DNA of 64,000 bases from RPQJ01 sp963793675 (lineage in GTDB: Bacteria > Pseudomonadota > Gammaproteobacteria > Steroidobacterales > Steroidobacteraceae), in assembly GCA_963793675.1 (NCBI GenBank), contig CAWCBA010000007.1, positions 62,001-126,000 on the forward strand, read 5' to 3'. The position numbers and the translations under genes are program-made. Positions 1-9,007 of the stretch are shown here, piece after piece. Below the pieces are notes generated by a model. It did no database searches. It saw nothing but the letters and a program-made list of their open reading frames with translations, and had not been told where the DNA came from. Each line of letters opens with the position of its first letter. Position 1 is the first letter of the stretch.

Positions 1-1084
1 GCAGCACCGTCACGTGTTGCTGCGCAAACAGGCCGCGCGTGAAGGCCTCGTCGTCAGCTACTCGAGGCCACAGGTAGAAGCCGCCCGCGGGAATCGCAAC
101 GTCCTGCTGCAGGGCTGTCGCGATCACGGGCGTGACGCGTGTGAACTTCTCGCGGTACAGGCGACGGTTTTCCACGACGTGCGTTTCGTCGTTCCAGGCC
201 GGCAGGCTCGCGAGCTGGGTGTGCACTGGCACGGCGCAGCCGTGATAGGTGCGGTAGAGCCGGTAGCGCGCGAGGAACTGCGCGTCACCCGCGACGAACC
301 CGGACCGCAGTCCCGGCACGCTCGAGCGCTTCGACAGGCTGTGGAACACGACGCAGCGTTCGAACGCGGTGTTGCCGGCGCGAAAAGCAGCCTGCAGCAG
401 GCCGGTGGGCGGCGAAGCTTCATCGAAATACAATTCCGAATAGCACTCGTCCGATGCGATCACGAAACCGTGGCGGGACGAGAGTTCCAGCACGCGCTGC
501 AGGTACGCGTCTGGCATGACCGCGCCGGTGGGGTTGCCGGGGGTGCACAGGAACAGCACCTGGCAGCGGTTCCAGGTGGCCGCGTCGACCGCGTCCAGGT
601 CGGGCAGATAGGCATTCGCTTCCGTGCAGTTCAGGAACCGTGGCTCGGCCCCTGCCAGCACGGCCGCGCCTTCATAGATCTGGTAGAACGGGTTCGGCAT
701 CAGCACGAGCGGTCGCGCGCCACGCGCAGCGGATTCAGCATCGACCGCCGCCTGTACGAACGAGAACAGCGCCTCGCGGGTGCCGTTCACCGGCAACACC
801 ATGTCATCCGGGCGCACGGTCTGCGCGGGCAGGCGGAACCGTCGCTCCAGCCAGCGCGCGATCGCCTCGCGCAGTTGTGGCAGTCCGAGCGCCACCGGAT
901 AACTGCCGAGTGACTCGCGGAGCGCACCGACCAGCGCCTCGCCGATGAACGCTGGAGGGGCGTGCCTGGGTTCGCCGATGGACAGCGGGATGTGGCACAG
1001 CGCAGCCGGTGGGGCTGCGCCGGCGAGCAGCGCGCGCAGTTGCTCGAACGGATATGGCTGCAGCAGGTCGAGGCGAGGGTTCAA
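1..1084 (-). CDS. dapC: Succinyldiaminopimelate aminotransferase DapC, 3' end cut by window edge
   Basis: PLP-dependent class I/II aminotransferase that makes N-succinyl-LL-2,6-diaminopimelate in the lysine/peptidoglycan branch. About 361 residues are present and the C-terminus lies outside the window. The reading frame is open across the whole segment. Visible family marks are a CTPGNPTG motif, the SDECYSE segment and the PLP-lysine motif SLSKRSSVPGLRSGF. I chose a TTG start at 1084 because the product then begins MNPRLDLLQPYPFEQLRALL, which matches the usual DapC N-terminus. The nearby ATG at 1110 runs into a stop after nine codons. It lies 27 bases downstream of glnD in the usual glnD-dapC order and is probably cotranscribed with map and glnD. 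The function call is from family resemblance; DapC versus a close aminotransferase relative rests partly on the glnD linkage. Confidence 0.85.
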   Translation of the reverse strand, partial: MNPRLDLLQPYPFEQLRALLAGAAPPAALCHIPLSIGEPRHAPPAFIGEALVGALRESLGSYPVALGLPQLREAIARWLERRFRLPAQTVRPDDMVLPVNGTREALFSFVQAAVDAESAARGARPLVLMPNPFYQIYEGAAVLAGAEPRFLNCTEANAYLPDLDAVDAATWNRCQVLFLCTPGNPTGAVMPDAYLQRVLELSSRHGFVIASDECYSELYFDEASPPTGLLQAAFRAGNTAFERCVVFHSLSKRSSVPGLRSGFVAGDAQFLARYRLYRTYHGCAVPVHTQLASLPAWNDETHVVENRRLYREKFTRVTPVIATALQQDVAIPAGGFYLWPRVADDEAFTRGLFAQQHVTVL

Positions 1085-1111
1085 GGCAGGCGGCTCCAGC
1101 GTTCGGTCATG

Positions 1112-3831
1112 TCAGGCCGGGCGCAGTGCCTGGTCGCGCCGATCGAGCGCCTGCGAGATGCGTTCACGCAATTGATCGCAGGCTGCTGCCGTCAGCGGCC
1201 CGCCCTGTGCGTCGGTGATGTAGAAGACGTCCTCGGCGCGTTCGCCGATGGTCATGATCTTGGCGGTGTTGACGTCGATCTGTTCGGCGAGGAACACGCG
1301 GCCGATCTCCGACAGCAGGCCGGGCCGGTCGCCGGCGATGATCTCGAGCACCGTGCGGTTCTGCAGCGGGTCCTCGGTGAAGCTGATCTGCGTCGGGGTT
1401 GTGAACATGCGCACCTGGCGCGGTGCGCGACGCGTCACGACCGGCAGGTCGGCTTCGGTGCTGAGCAGGACCCGGCGCAACTGCTGCTCGATCTGATGGG
1501 CACGATGCCTGTCGGCGATCGGCAGGCCCGTGTCCTCGAGCACCAGGTAGGTGTCGAGCCCCAGTCCGCCGTCGAGCGGCGTAATGCGAGCGTCGACGAT
1601 GTTGAGTCCCATCTGGTCGAGCAGGGCGGTGGTGCGGGCGAAGTTTTCCTGCCGATGCGGGCCGCAGGTAAGCACGGCGTTGCCGCCGCGCTCGACGGCC
1701 GTACGCACGGCCACGAGCAGCGAGACGTCCTCGGGCTCGGTGTCGGCGAGCAGCTTCGTGTGCCAGGCAACTTCAGCCGGCGTGTAGCGCAGGAAATAGA
1801 TGTCGTTCATTCGCGCCCAGATGGACGCGGCGCGTTCGGGCTTCACGTCCTCTTGCGTCAGCAGTTCGAGGGCCTTGGCCTTGGTCTCCGCCACGAGCTC
1901 GTCGCGGTCGACGGGCGACTCGATGCCGCGGCGCAAGGCGCGGCGAACGCGCTGGTAGAAGTCGTGGAACAGCGAGGCTTTCCACGAGTTCCAGAGCTTC
2001 GGGTTGGTGCCGCGCACGTCGGCGACGGTCAGCAGGTACAGGTAGTCGAGATGGGTCTGGTCGCCGACGGTCCGCGCGAAATCCTGTATGACTTCCGGAT
2101 CGGAGACGTCTTTCTTCTGCGCTGTCACCGAGAACAGCAGGTGATTGCGCACCAGCCAGGACACCAGGCGCGAGTCGTAACGCGTGAGTCCCTGTTCGAG
2201 GCAGAACGCCTCGGCGTCGACCGAACCCAGGTTCGGAATGATCGCCGCCGCGGCCCTTGGCGATGTCGTGAAACAGCGCGGCGAGGTACGCGAGCTCCGG
2301 CCGTTGCAGCGTGGCGAACAGCCGTGACATCTCGGGCAGCTCGTGCTCGAAGCGCGGCAGTGCCATGCGGCGCAGGTTGCGCAGCACGAAGAGGATGTGT
2401 GCGTCGACCGTGTAGGCGTGAAACAGGTCGTACTGCATGCGGCCGACGACGCGGCCGAACGCCGGGATGTAGCGGCCGAGCACGCCGTACAGGTTCATGC
2501 GGCGCAGTTCGTGCGTGACGCCCGCCGGTGCGCGCAGCAGCTCGAGGAACAGCCGGTGATGCCGCGGGTTCTGGCGGAACTCCTCGTCGATCAGCCACAG
2601 GTGCCGGCCGAGCAGACGGATGGTCGTGGCGCGCACGCCGCGGATTTCCGGGTTTTCCTGCAGCAGCCGGAACAGCTCGAGGATGGCCGCACGGGCTGCG
2701 GACGAACGTGTCGTCGCTCGTCACTTCGAGGTAATCGTTGCGGATCTGGAAGCGCGGGTTGAGCGGGACGATCGTGTTCTCGCCCTCGTTCAGGATCGCC
2801 TCGCGGAACAGCTGCAGCAGCATTTCGTTGAGCAGGCTGACGTCCATGACGGTGCGGTAGTACCGCTGCATGAACTGCTCGACAGCGAGCGTGTAGGTCG
2901 CGTCCTCGTAGCCGAACTGCTTCGCGATGCGGATCTGGTGGTCGAACAGCAGCCGGTCTTCGCGCCGGCCGGTGATCGTGTGCAGCGCGAAGCGCACCTT
3001 CCAGAGGAACGCCTGCGCCTGCCGCAGCTTGCGCAACTCGGCGGCCGTGAGAAAATCGTGGCCGATCAGTTCGTCGAGCGTTTCGGCGCCGAAATGGCGC
3101 TTGGCGACCCAGCCGATCGTCTGGATGTCGCGCAGGCCGCCCGGACTGGCCTTCACGTTCGGTTCGAGGTTGTAACCGGTGTCGTGGTAGCGGTGATGGC
3201 GTGACTGCTGCTCGGCGACCTTCGCTTCGAAGAACGCCTTCGACGACCAGACTTTGTCCTGCGCGAGGGCGCGGCGCATCGACTGGAACAGGTGGTCTGG
3301 CCCGGACAGGAGGCGCGCTTCGATGAACGTGGTGGCCACGCTGACGTCCGCCGCGCTTTCGCGCTGGCAGTCGTCGATCGTGCGCACCGCGTGACCGACC
3401 TCGAGCCCGATGTCCCACAGGAACGTCAGGAAGCGCTCGATGCCGGCTTCGGCTGCGACGACTTCGCTCTTCGGCAGCAGGATCAGGACGTCGATGTCGG
3501 AGCAGGGGTGCAGTTCGCCGCGGCCATAGCCACCAACGGCGATCAGGTTCACTTCGCCCGCATGCTCACCCACGTGCAGATGCCAGGCGCTGCGCAGCAC
3601 GATGTCGACCATGCGCGCGCGATCGCGCACGAGGCCTTCCACCGGTTCATCGTCGGCAAACCGCCGCTTGAGGCTGCTGTCGCCATCTGTCAGGGCCGTG
3701 CGAAATGCCGCGACCGGATCGCCGTTCGTGTCCAGTGCGCCGGGCAGCGTGTCCAGGAAGGGCCACGGGGCAGGCTCAAATGGGATCGGACCCGTGTCCA
3801 GATCATCGAGCGGAGCCAGCGGTGTGCTCAC
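1112..3831 (-). CDS. glnD: Bifunctional uridylyltransferase/uridylyl-removing enzyme GlnD (two frameshifts in this sequence)
   Basis: Nitrogen sensor that uridylylates PII proteins when glutamine is low and removes UMP when it is high. The start ATG at 3831 overlaps the map stop. The nucleotidyltransferase motif GGYGRGELHPCSDIDVLIL sits near residues 100-118; an HD hydrolase domain follows (FHDIAKGRGGDHS), then two C-terminal ACT-type regions (for example VLEIIAGDRPGLLSEIGRVF). The reading frame is broken twice. One extra base in the run at 2693-2695 and one extra G at 2230-2231 (plus strand) move the frame; deleting one base at each gives a continuous protein of about 905 residues, the usual GlnD length. 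Because both breaks are single-base insertions like those in other genes here, I treat the gene as functional and the breaks as probable sequence errors. Confidence 0.93.
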
Positions 3832-4649
3832 GCCGGGGGCTGCTCGTTGGCGCCAAGCGTCAGGACTTCATGGCCGGCCGGGGTCACGAGGATCGTGTGT
3901 TCCCACTGTGCCGAGAGCGAATGGTCGCGCGTGATGACCGTCCAGGCATCCGGCAGCAGGCGCACGTCGCGCCGGCCCGCGTTGACCATTGGCTCGATGG
4001 TGAAGGTCATGCCGGCCTCGAGTTCGAGCCCGGTGCCGGCCGTGCCGTAATGCAGCACCTGCGGGTCCTCGTGAAAGCCGCGGCCGATGCCGTGACCGCA
4101 GTATTCGCGCACGACCGAGCAATGGTTCGCTTCGACGAACTGCTGGATCGTCGCGCCGATGTCGCCGAGACGCGCGCCGGGCCGCACGGTGCGGATACCG
4201 AGCCACATGGCCCGGTAGGTGAGGTCGCACAGGCGCACCGCGTGCGGCAGCGCCTTGCCGACGTGGAACATGCGGCTGGAGTCGCCGTGGAAGCCGTCCT
4301 TGATCACGGTGATGTCGATGTTGACGATGTCGCCGTGCTTCAGCTTCCTGTCGCCTGGAATGCCGTGACAGACGACGTGGTTCACCGAGGTGCAGATCGA
4401 CTTCGGGAAGCCCCGGTAGCCGAGCGGGGCGGGTATCGCCTGCTGCTGGTCCACGATGTAGTCGTGGCAAATCTGGTTCAGTTCGTCCGTCGTGACGCCC
4501 GGGACGACCTGCGGCCCGATCATGTCCAGCACATCGGCGGCGAGGCGGCCCGCGACGCGCATGGCGGCCTGTTCCGAGGGGCCCTTGATCAGCACATGCC
4601 CGGTGGCGTCCTTGGACGAAGCGGGCACCGGAGTCGGGGAATACTGCAT
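3828..4649 (-). CDS. map: Type I methionine aminopeptidase
   Basis: Removes the initiator methionine from nascent proteins; cytosolic dinuclear-metal enzyme. The 273-residue product is full length and intact. Metal-ligand regions are visible: DIVNIDITV (first Asp), DGFHGDSSRMF (second Asp), the HGIGRGFHE histidine segment, TIEPMV (Glu) and WEHTILVT (Glu). It is first in a minus-strand group with glnD, whose ATG overlaps the map stop by four bases, and then dapC, so the three are probably one transcript. It is divergent from rpsB, the standard arrangement in gammaproteobacteria. The N-terminus has about ten extra residues (MQYSPTPVPA) compared with typical Map, so a slightly later start is possible. 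Confidence 0.96.
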   Translation of the reverse strand: MQYSPTPVPASSKDATGHVLIKGPSEQAAMRVAGRLAADVLDMIGPQVVPGVTTDELNQICHDYIVDQQQAIPAPLGYRGFPKSICTSVNHVVCHGIPGDRKLKHGDIVNIDITVIKDGFHGDSSRMFHVGKALPHAVRLCDLTYRAMWLGIRTVRPGARLGDIGATIQQFVEANHCSVVREYCGHGIGRGFHEDPQVLHYGTAGTGLELEAGMTFTIEPMVNAGRRDVRLLPDAWTVITRDHSLSAQWEHTILVTPAGHEVLTLGANEQPPA

Positions 4650-4689
4650 TTGGGGCGCGTCCTGGCGTTCGGGGCCTCACCGCTGGACC

Positions 4690-4767
4690 TTCCCCCGCGG
4701 CCCTGTCCCGCTCTGGCGGGAGCGGAAAGCGCAGCGGGCGAGGCGGGCAAATCGGGTGAGGGTGCTG
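4690..4767. repeat. REP-like palindromic sequence, degenerate
   Basis: A GC-rich hairpin (TCCCGC at 4706-4711 pairing with GCGGGA at 4716-4721) is followed by a tail ending in GGGTGAGGG at 4755-4763. The same hairpin-plus-GGGTGAGGG layout occurs at 17708-17790 and 47742-47772. It resembles repetitive extragenic palindromes found between genes of Xanthomonadales-type bacteria. It sits between the divergent map and rpsB genes, just upstream of the rpsB promoter. This is the least conserved of the three copies. Confidence 0.45.
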
Positions 4768-4774
4768 TAAGTAT

Positions 4775-4803
4775 TTGAAAATCCGAGGTCGCGATGGTAT
4801 AAA
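4775..4803 (+). promoter_or_regulatory. Probable sigma70 promoter of rpsB-tsf
   Basis: TTGAAA at 4775-4780 and TATAAA at 4798-4803 are separated by 17 bases, a near-consensus housekeeping promoter. Transcription would start near 4810 and leave an untranslated leader of about 120 bases before the rpsB ATG. Confidence 0.7.
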
Positions 4804-4809
4804 GCGCGG

Positions 4810-4932
4810 CCTTTTTTGACAACGAAATCCGCACACACACCGTCACGTGTGGCTGGGTGCCCGGCAGGTCGTGAGACTTTCCTGGGTTGCCGCATGGGGT
4901 GTGTGGAGGTTCAACCCTTCAAGGAGTTTGCT
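4810..4932 (+). promoter_or_regulatory. Structured rpsB leader, candidate S2 autoregulatory element
   Basis: The leader contains an eight-base-pair outer stem, CACACACC at 4834-4841 with GGTGTGTG at 4898-4905, enclosing about 56 bases with further GC-rich pairing potential. The ribosome binding site AAGGAG is at 4921-4926, seven bases before the ATG. In gammaproteobacteria a conserved structured rpsB leader is known to mediate repression by ribosomal protein S2; position and stem layout fit, but homology to that element is my inference. Confidence 0.5.
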
Positions 4933-5950
4933 ATGACCGGCATGTCCATGCGACAGATGCTGGAAGCGGGTGTTCATTTTGGACACCAGACCCGCTTCTG
5001 GAACCCGAAGATGTCCCAATTCATCTTCGGTGAACGTAACCGAATCCACATCATCAACCTCGAGCATTCGCTGCCCCTCTACAACGAGGCCGCGGGTTTC
5101 ATCCGCAATGTCGTTGCCGACGGCGGCAAGGTCCTCTTCGTCGGCACCAAGCGCTCCGCGCGGGAAGCGATCGCGCCAGGAAGCTGCCCGCTGCGGCATG
5201 CCCTGGGTCAGCCATCGCTGGCTCGGCGGCATGCTGACCAACTTCAAGACCATCAAGCAGTCGATCCGCCGCCTCGCCGAAATCGACGAGATGCAGGCGA
5301 ACGGCACGCTCGACCAGCGCAGCAAGCGCGAGGCGCAGATGGTGCGCCGCGAGCGCGAGAAGCTCGACCGCAGCCTGGGTGGCATCAAGGACATGGACGG
5401 CCTGCCGGACGTCATGTTCGTCATCGATGTCGGTCACGAGAAGATCGCGATCCACGAAGCGCAGAAGCTCGGCATCCCGGTGGTCGCCGTGGTCGACACG
5501 AACTGCTCGCCGGAAGGCATCAGCTACGTCATCCCGGGCAACGACGACGCCATGCGGGCGATCCAGCTCTACGCCTCGGGCATCGCCGATGCCGTCATTG
5601 AAGGCCGCTCGACGGTCCTCGAAATGCCGGTCGGTGAAGATGAATTCGTCGAACTCGACGAGGAAGGCAAGCCGCGTTCGCGCACCGGCGCGCCGAAGCC
5701 GTCCCGCAAGGCCCCGGCCCGCAAGAAGACCGCCGCCAGCCCCAGGCGCAAGCCGGCCGACGACACCGCGGCTGCCGACCAGCGCGCTGAAGAACTCGTC
5801 GAGGCAGATCCGGAAGAGAGCGCCGAGGCGTTCATGGCCCGTCGTGAGGCTGCCCGCAAGAAGCCGGCGGCTGCGGCGGCTCCTGCCGCTGCCGCTGCCC
5901 CTGCTGCCGACGCGGCCGAAGTTGTCCCGACTCCGACCGAAGGGGCCTGA
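4933..5950 (+). CDS. rpsB: 30S ribosomal protein S2 with long acidic/alanine-rich tail (one frameshift in this sequence)
   Basis: Essential small-subunit ribosomal protein. It starts at ATG 4933 behind a strong AAGGAG site. The core shows MRQMLEAGVHFGHQTRFWNP, HIINLEHSLPLYNEA and the central RWLGGMLTNFKTIKQSIRR. An extra C at 5176-5177 shifts the frame after the KRSAREAIA segment; removing it joins IAQEAARCGMPWVSHRW without a gap. The repaired product is about 338 residues, whereas S2 is usually 240-260. The excess is a C-terminal tail after EMPVGEDEFVEL, rich in Ala, Pro, Lys and Glu with long Ala-Pro runs. It is followed two bases later by tsf. Confidence 0.95.
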
Positions 5951-5952
5951 CC

Positions 5953-6843
5953 ATGGCCGTTACCGCAGAAGCAGTCAAGGCGCTGCGTGAGCGCACCGGC
6001 GCCGGCATGATGGAGTGCAAGAAGGCGCTGGTCGAGACGAACGGCGACCTCGAAGCCGCCGCCGAGATCATGCGCAAGTCGGGTCTGGCAAAGGCCGACA
6101 AGAAGGCCGGCCGTGTGGCCGCCGAAGGCGTGGTCGTCGTCGAGCGTGCGGCTGACGGCAAGCAGGCTGCGATCGTCGAGGTCAACTCGGAGACGGACTT
6201 CGTCGCGCGCGAGAAGGACTTCCAGGCCTTCGCCGCCGACGTCGCCAAGGCTGCGCTCGCCGCGCAGCCGGCCGACCTGGACGCGCTGCTCGCCACGAAG
6301 CTCGCGTCGGGCAAGACCGTCGAGGAGACCCGCCGTGAACTGATCGCCCGGATCGGCGAGAACATCGGCGTGCGTCGCTTCGAGGTCATCCGGTCGGACG
6401 CCCCGCTTGCCACCTACACCCACGGCACCCGCATCGGCGTGGTCGTGGCCCTGCAGGGCGGCGACGATGCGCTCGGCCGTGACCTGGCGATGCACATCGC
6501 CGCGATCAATCCGACGTACCTGTCGGCCGACGACGTGCCGGCTGACCAGGTCGCCAAGGAAAAGGAAATCTTCATCGCCCAGGTCGCGCAGGACCCGAAG
6601 GCCGCCGGCAAGCCGGCGGAAATCGTGGCCAAGATGGTCGACGGCAAGATCCGCAAGTTCCTCGGCGAAATCACGCTGCTCGGCCAGCCGTTCGTGAAAG
6701 ACGACAAGCAGGCGGTCGGCGACGTCCTGAAGAAGGCCAGCGCCAGGGTCGCGCGCTTCGTGCGCTTCGAGGTTGGTGCCGGCATCGAGAAGAAACAGGA
6801 AAACTTCGCCGAGGAAGTCGCGGCCGCGGTCCGGGGCTCCTGA
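5953..6843 (+). CDS. tsf: Elongation factor Ts
   Basis: Nucleotide exchange factor that regenerates EF-Tu-GTP. The 296-residue product matches full-length bacterial EF-Ts and is intact. The N-terminal UBA-like module shows RERTGAGMMECKKAL, and the core shows the EF-Tu contact motif NSETDFVARE. The ATG lies two bases after the rpsB stop, so it is expressed with S2 in the usual rpsB-tsf operon. A strong hairpin follows the gene at 6877-6900. Confidence 0.98.
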   Translation: MAVTAEAVKALRERTGAGMMECKKALVETNGDLEAAAEIMRKSGLAKADKKAGRVAAEGVVVVERAADGKQAAIVEVNSETDFVAREKDFQAFAADVAKAALAAQPADLDALLATKLASGKTVEETRRELIARIGENIGVRRFEVIRSDAPLATYTHGTRIGVVVALQGGDDALGRDLAMHIAAINPTYLSADDVPADQVAKEKEIFIAQVAQDPKAAGKPAEIVAKMVDGKIRKFLGEITLLGQPFVKDDKQAVGDVLKKASARVARFVRFEVGAGIEKKQENFAEEVAAAVRGS

Positions 6844-6876
6844 GTTCCGGGTCCGCCCGGCGATTTCGACCTACAC

Positions 6877-6900
6877 GGAACCCCGCGCAAGCGGGGTTCC
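6877..6900 (+). terminator. Hairpin after tsf, probable terminator or attenuator
   Basis: A perfect ten-base-pair stem, GGAACCCCGC at 6877-6886 and GCGGGGTTCC at 6891-6900, is closed by a GCAA tetraloop. Only a short T-containing tract (TTAT) follows, so termination may be partial, letting some transcripts reach pyrH. Confidence 0.7.
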
Positions 6901-6939
6901 TTATAATGGCGGCCCGCAGATGGGCGCTGGCGAGGGACG

Positions 6940-7671
6940 ATGGAACCGAAAGCAGATCCGCACCGGCGCAACCGCCGCATCCTCGTCAAGCTGTCGGGTG
7001 AGGCCCTCATGGGGGACTCCGACTACGGCATCGACCCGGCTTTCCTCCGGCGGCTCGCCACCGAGATCCGCAGCGTCCAGGAAACGGGTATCGAAATCGG
7101 CGTGGTCGTGGGCGGTGGCAACCTGTTCCGCGGCGCGGGTCTGGCGCGTGCCGGCATGGATCGCGTCACCGGCGACCACATGGGGATGCTCGCCACGGTC
7201 ATGAACTCGCTGGCCCTGCAGGACGCTCTCGAATCCATGGCCGTGGCCACCCGCGTCATGTCGGCCGTGCGCATCAACCAGGTGTGCGAGGACTACATCC
7301 GCCGCCGCGCCGTTCGCCATCTCGAGAAGGGGCGCGTGATCATTTTCGCCGCCGGCACCGGCAACCCGTTTTTCACGACCGACACGGCTGCCAGCCTGCG
7401 CGCCATCGAGATCGAGGCCGACCTGCTGCTGAAGGCCACCAAGGTGGACGGGGTCTACGACGCCGACCCGATGCTCAATCCAGCGGCAAAGCGGTACGAT
7501 CGCCTGACGTACGACCAGGTGCTCGACCAGCGGCTCAACGTGATGGACCAGACGTCCATCGTGCTCTGCCGCGACCACCGCCTGCCGCTGCGCGTGTTCA
7601 ACCTGAACGATCCGGGTGCCCTCGTGCGTGCCGCCGCCGGCGACGACGTGGGCACGCTGGTCACGAACTGA
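6940..7671 (+). CDS. pyrH: UMP kinase
   Basis: Phosphorylates UMP to UDP in pyrimidine nucleotide synthesis; a hexameric amino-acid-kinase-fold enzyme unlike eukaryotic UMP kinases. The 243-residue product is full length. Visible motifs are VKLSGEALMG near the N-terminus, the glycine-rich VVGGGNLFRG, DHMGMLATVMNSLAL and the ATP-site segment TKVDGVYDADP. It follows the tsf hairpin by about 40 bases and precedes frr by 31 bases, the conserved tsf-pyrH-frr order. Confidence 0.97.
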   Translation: MEPKADPHRRNRRILVKLSGEALMGDSDYGIDPAFLRRLATEIRSVQETGIEIGVVVGGGNLFRGAGLARAGMDRVTGDHMGMLATVMNSLALQDALESMAVATRVMSAVRINQVCEDYIRRRAVRHLEKGRVIIFAAGTGNPFFTTDTAASLRAIEIEADLLLKATKVDGVYDADPMLNPAAKRYDRLTYDQVLDQRLNVMDQTSIVLCRDHRLPLRVFNLNDPGALVRAAAGDDVGTLVTN

Positions 7672-7702
7672 GACGGCCCGAGCCGTTCGACCGGGAGATT
7701 CC

Positions 7703-8260
7703 ATGCTCGAAGAAGTCAAGAAAGACGCAGCCGAACGCATGGCCAAGTGCGTTGCAGCCTACAGGCACGAACTGAAGCGACTGCGCACGGGTCGCGCCAG
7801 CGCGAGCCTGGTCGACCACATCCGGGTCGACTACTACGGCGCCGAATCGCCGCTGAACCAGGTCGCGAACGTCGCGGTCGAAGACGCGCGCACGCTCACG
7901 ATCGTGCCGTACGACAAGCAGATGGTCGCGGTGATCGAGAAGGCCATCATGAAGTCGGACCTCGGCATCACCCCGAACACCGCCGGCAGCGTGATCCGCG
8001 TGCCGATGCCCGCGCTCACCGAAGAGCGCCGCCGCGACCTGACCAAGGTCGTGAAGCACGAAGCCGAGAACGCGCGCGTCGCGATCCGCAACGTGCGCCG
8101 CGACGTCATGCAGGACCTCAAGGAAATGCTGAAGGAGAAACTGGTCTCCGAGGACGACGACCGACGCGCCCAGGAAGACGTGCAGAAACTCACCGACAAG
8201 TACGTCGCCGAGGTCGACGTGGTCCTGCACGAGAAGGAAAAGGAACTGATGCAGGTCTGA
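7703..8260 (+). CDS. frr: Ribosome recycling factor
   Basis: With EF-G it splits post-termination ribosomes. The 185-residue product is standard length and reads from ATG 7703 behind GGGAGA. Conserved segments include LRTGRASASLVDHI, TIVPYDKQM, SDLGITPNTAG and VRRDVMQDLK. It lies four bases before uppS. Confidence 0.97.
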   Translation: MLEEVKKDAAERMAKCVAAYRHELKRLRTGRASASLVDHIRVDYYGAESPLNQVANVAVEDARTLTIVPYDKQMVAVIEKAIMKSDLGITPNTAGSVIRVPMPALTEERRRDLTKVVKHEAENARVAIRNVRRDVMQDLKEMLKEKLVSEDDDRRAQEDVQKLTDKYVAEVDVVLHEKEKELMQV

Positions 8261-8264
8261 CGTC

Positions 8265-9007
8265 GTGTCGCAAGCCGCAGCAGGCGCGTCCGGCCTCCCA
8301 CGCCACGTCGCCGTCATCATGGATGGCAACGGGCGCTGGGCCCAGCGCCGCGCATTGCCACGCCATCTCGGCCACCGGGCGGGTGCCAAGGCCGTGCGCG
8401 CGACTGTCGAAGGTTGTGCCCGGCGCGGCGTCGAGGCGCTCACCATCTTCGCGTTCTCCAGCGAGAACTGGCAGCGGCCGCAGGAAGAAGTCACGCGGCT
8501 CATGGAATTGTTCGTCGAATCGATCGACAAGGAAGTCGACGAACTGCACCGCAACGGCATTCGCGTGCGCTTCATCGGCGACCTGTCGCGGTTGCGCGCA
8601 GGGCTCGGCGCAAAGATCGCCGCCGCTGAGTCGCGCACTGCTGCCAATCAGCGCATGACCCTGTTCATCGCGATCTCGTACGGTGGGCGCTGGGACATCG
8701 TCGAGGCCGCGCGCCGGCTGGCGGCACGCGCCGTCGCCGGCGAGATCAAGCCCGAAGCGATCGACGAGGCCCTGTTCGCGGACCAGCTGCAGCTGGCGGG
8801 TGCGCCCGATCCGGACCTGTTCATCCGCACCGGCGGCGAGCAGCCGCATCAGCAATTTCCTGCTCTGGAACCTGGCGTACTCCGAACTGTATTTCTGCGA
8901 CACGCTGTGGCCCGACTTCGACGACGCCGCGCTCGACGCCGCGTTGCGTTTCTACGCCAGCGCGTCAGCGACGCTTCGGCCTGACCGACGCGCAGGCCGC
9001 ACGATGA
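8265..9007 (+). CDS. uppS: Undecaprenyl diphosphate synthase (two frameshifts in this sequence)
   Basis: Cis-prenyltransferase that builds the C55 lipid carrier for peptidoglycan and O-antigen. The N-terminal active site VIMDGNGRWAQRR, FAFSSENWQRP, ISYGGRWDI and PDPDLFIRTGGEQ are all present. An extra C at 8844-8845 breaks the frame right after RTGGEQ; removal gives RISNFLLWNLAYSELYF. A second extra C at 8957-8958 hides the true end; removal gives a tail ending QRRFGLTDAQAAR and a TGA at 9005-9007 that overlaps the cdsA ATG. The repaired length is 246 residues, as expected. Without the second repair, uppS appears to read into cdsA, which I consider an artefact. Confidence 0.93.

Noticed and set aside
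1108..1110. ATG as the start of dapC
   Set aside because: It meets a stop after nine codons; the TTG at 1084 gives the conserved N-terminus.
6902..6907. TATAAT as a strong pyrH promoter
   Set aside because: No -35 element is found at 16-18 bases upstream, where the terminator stem lies. Not annotated as a promoter.
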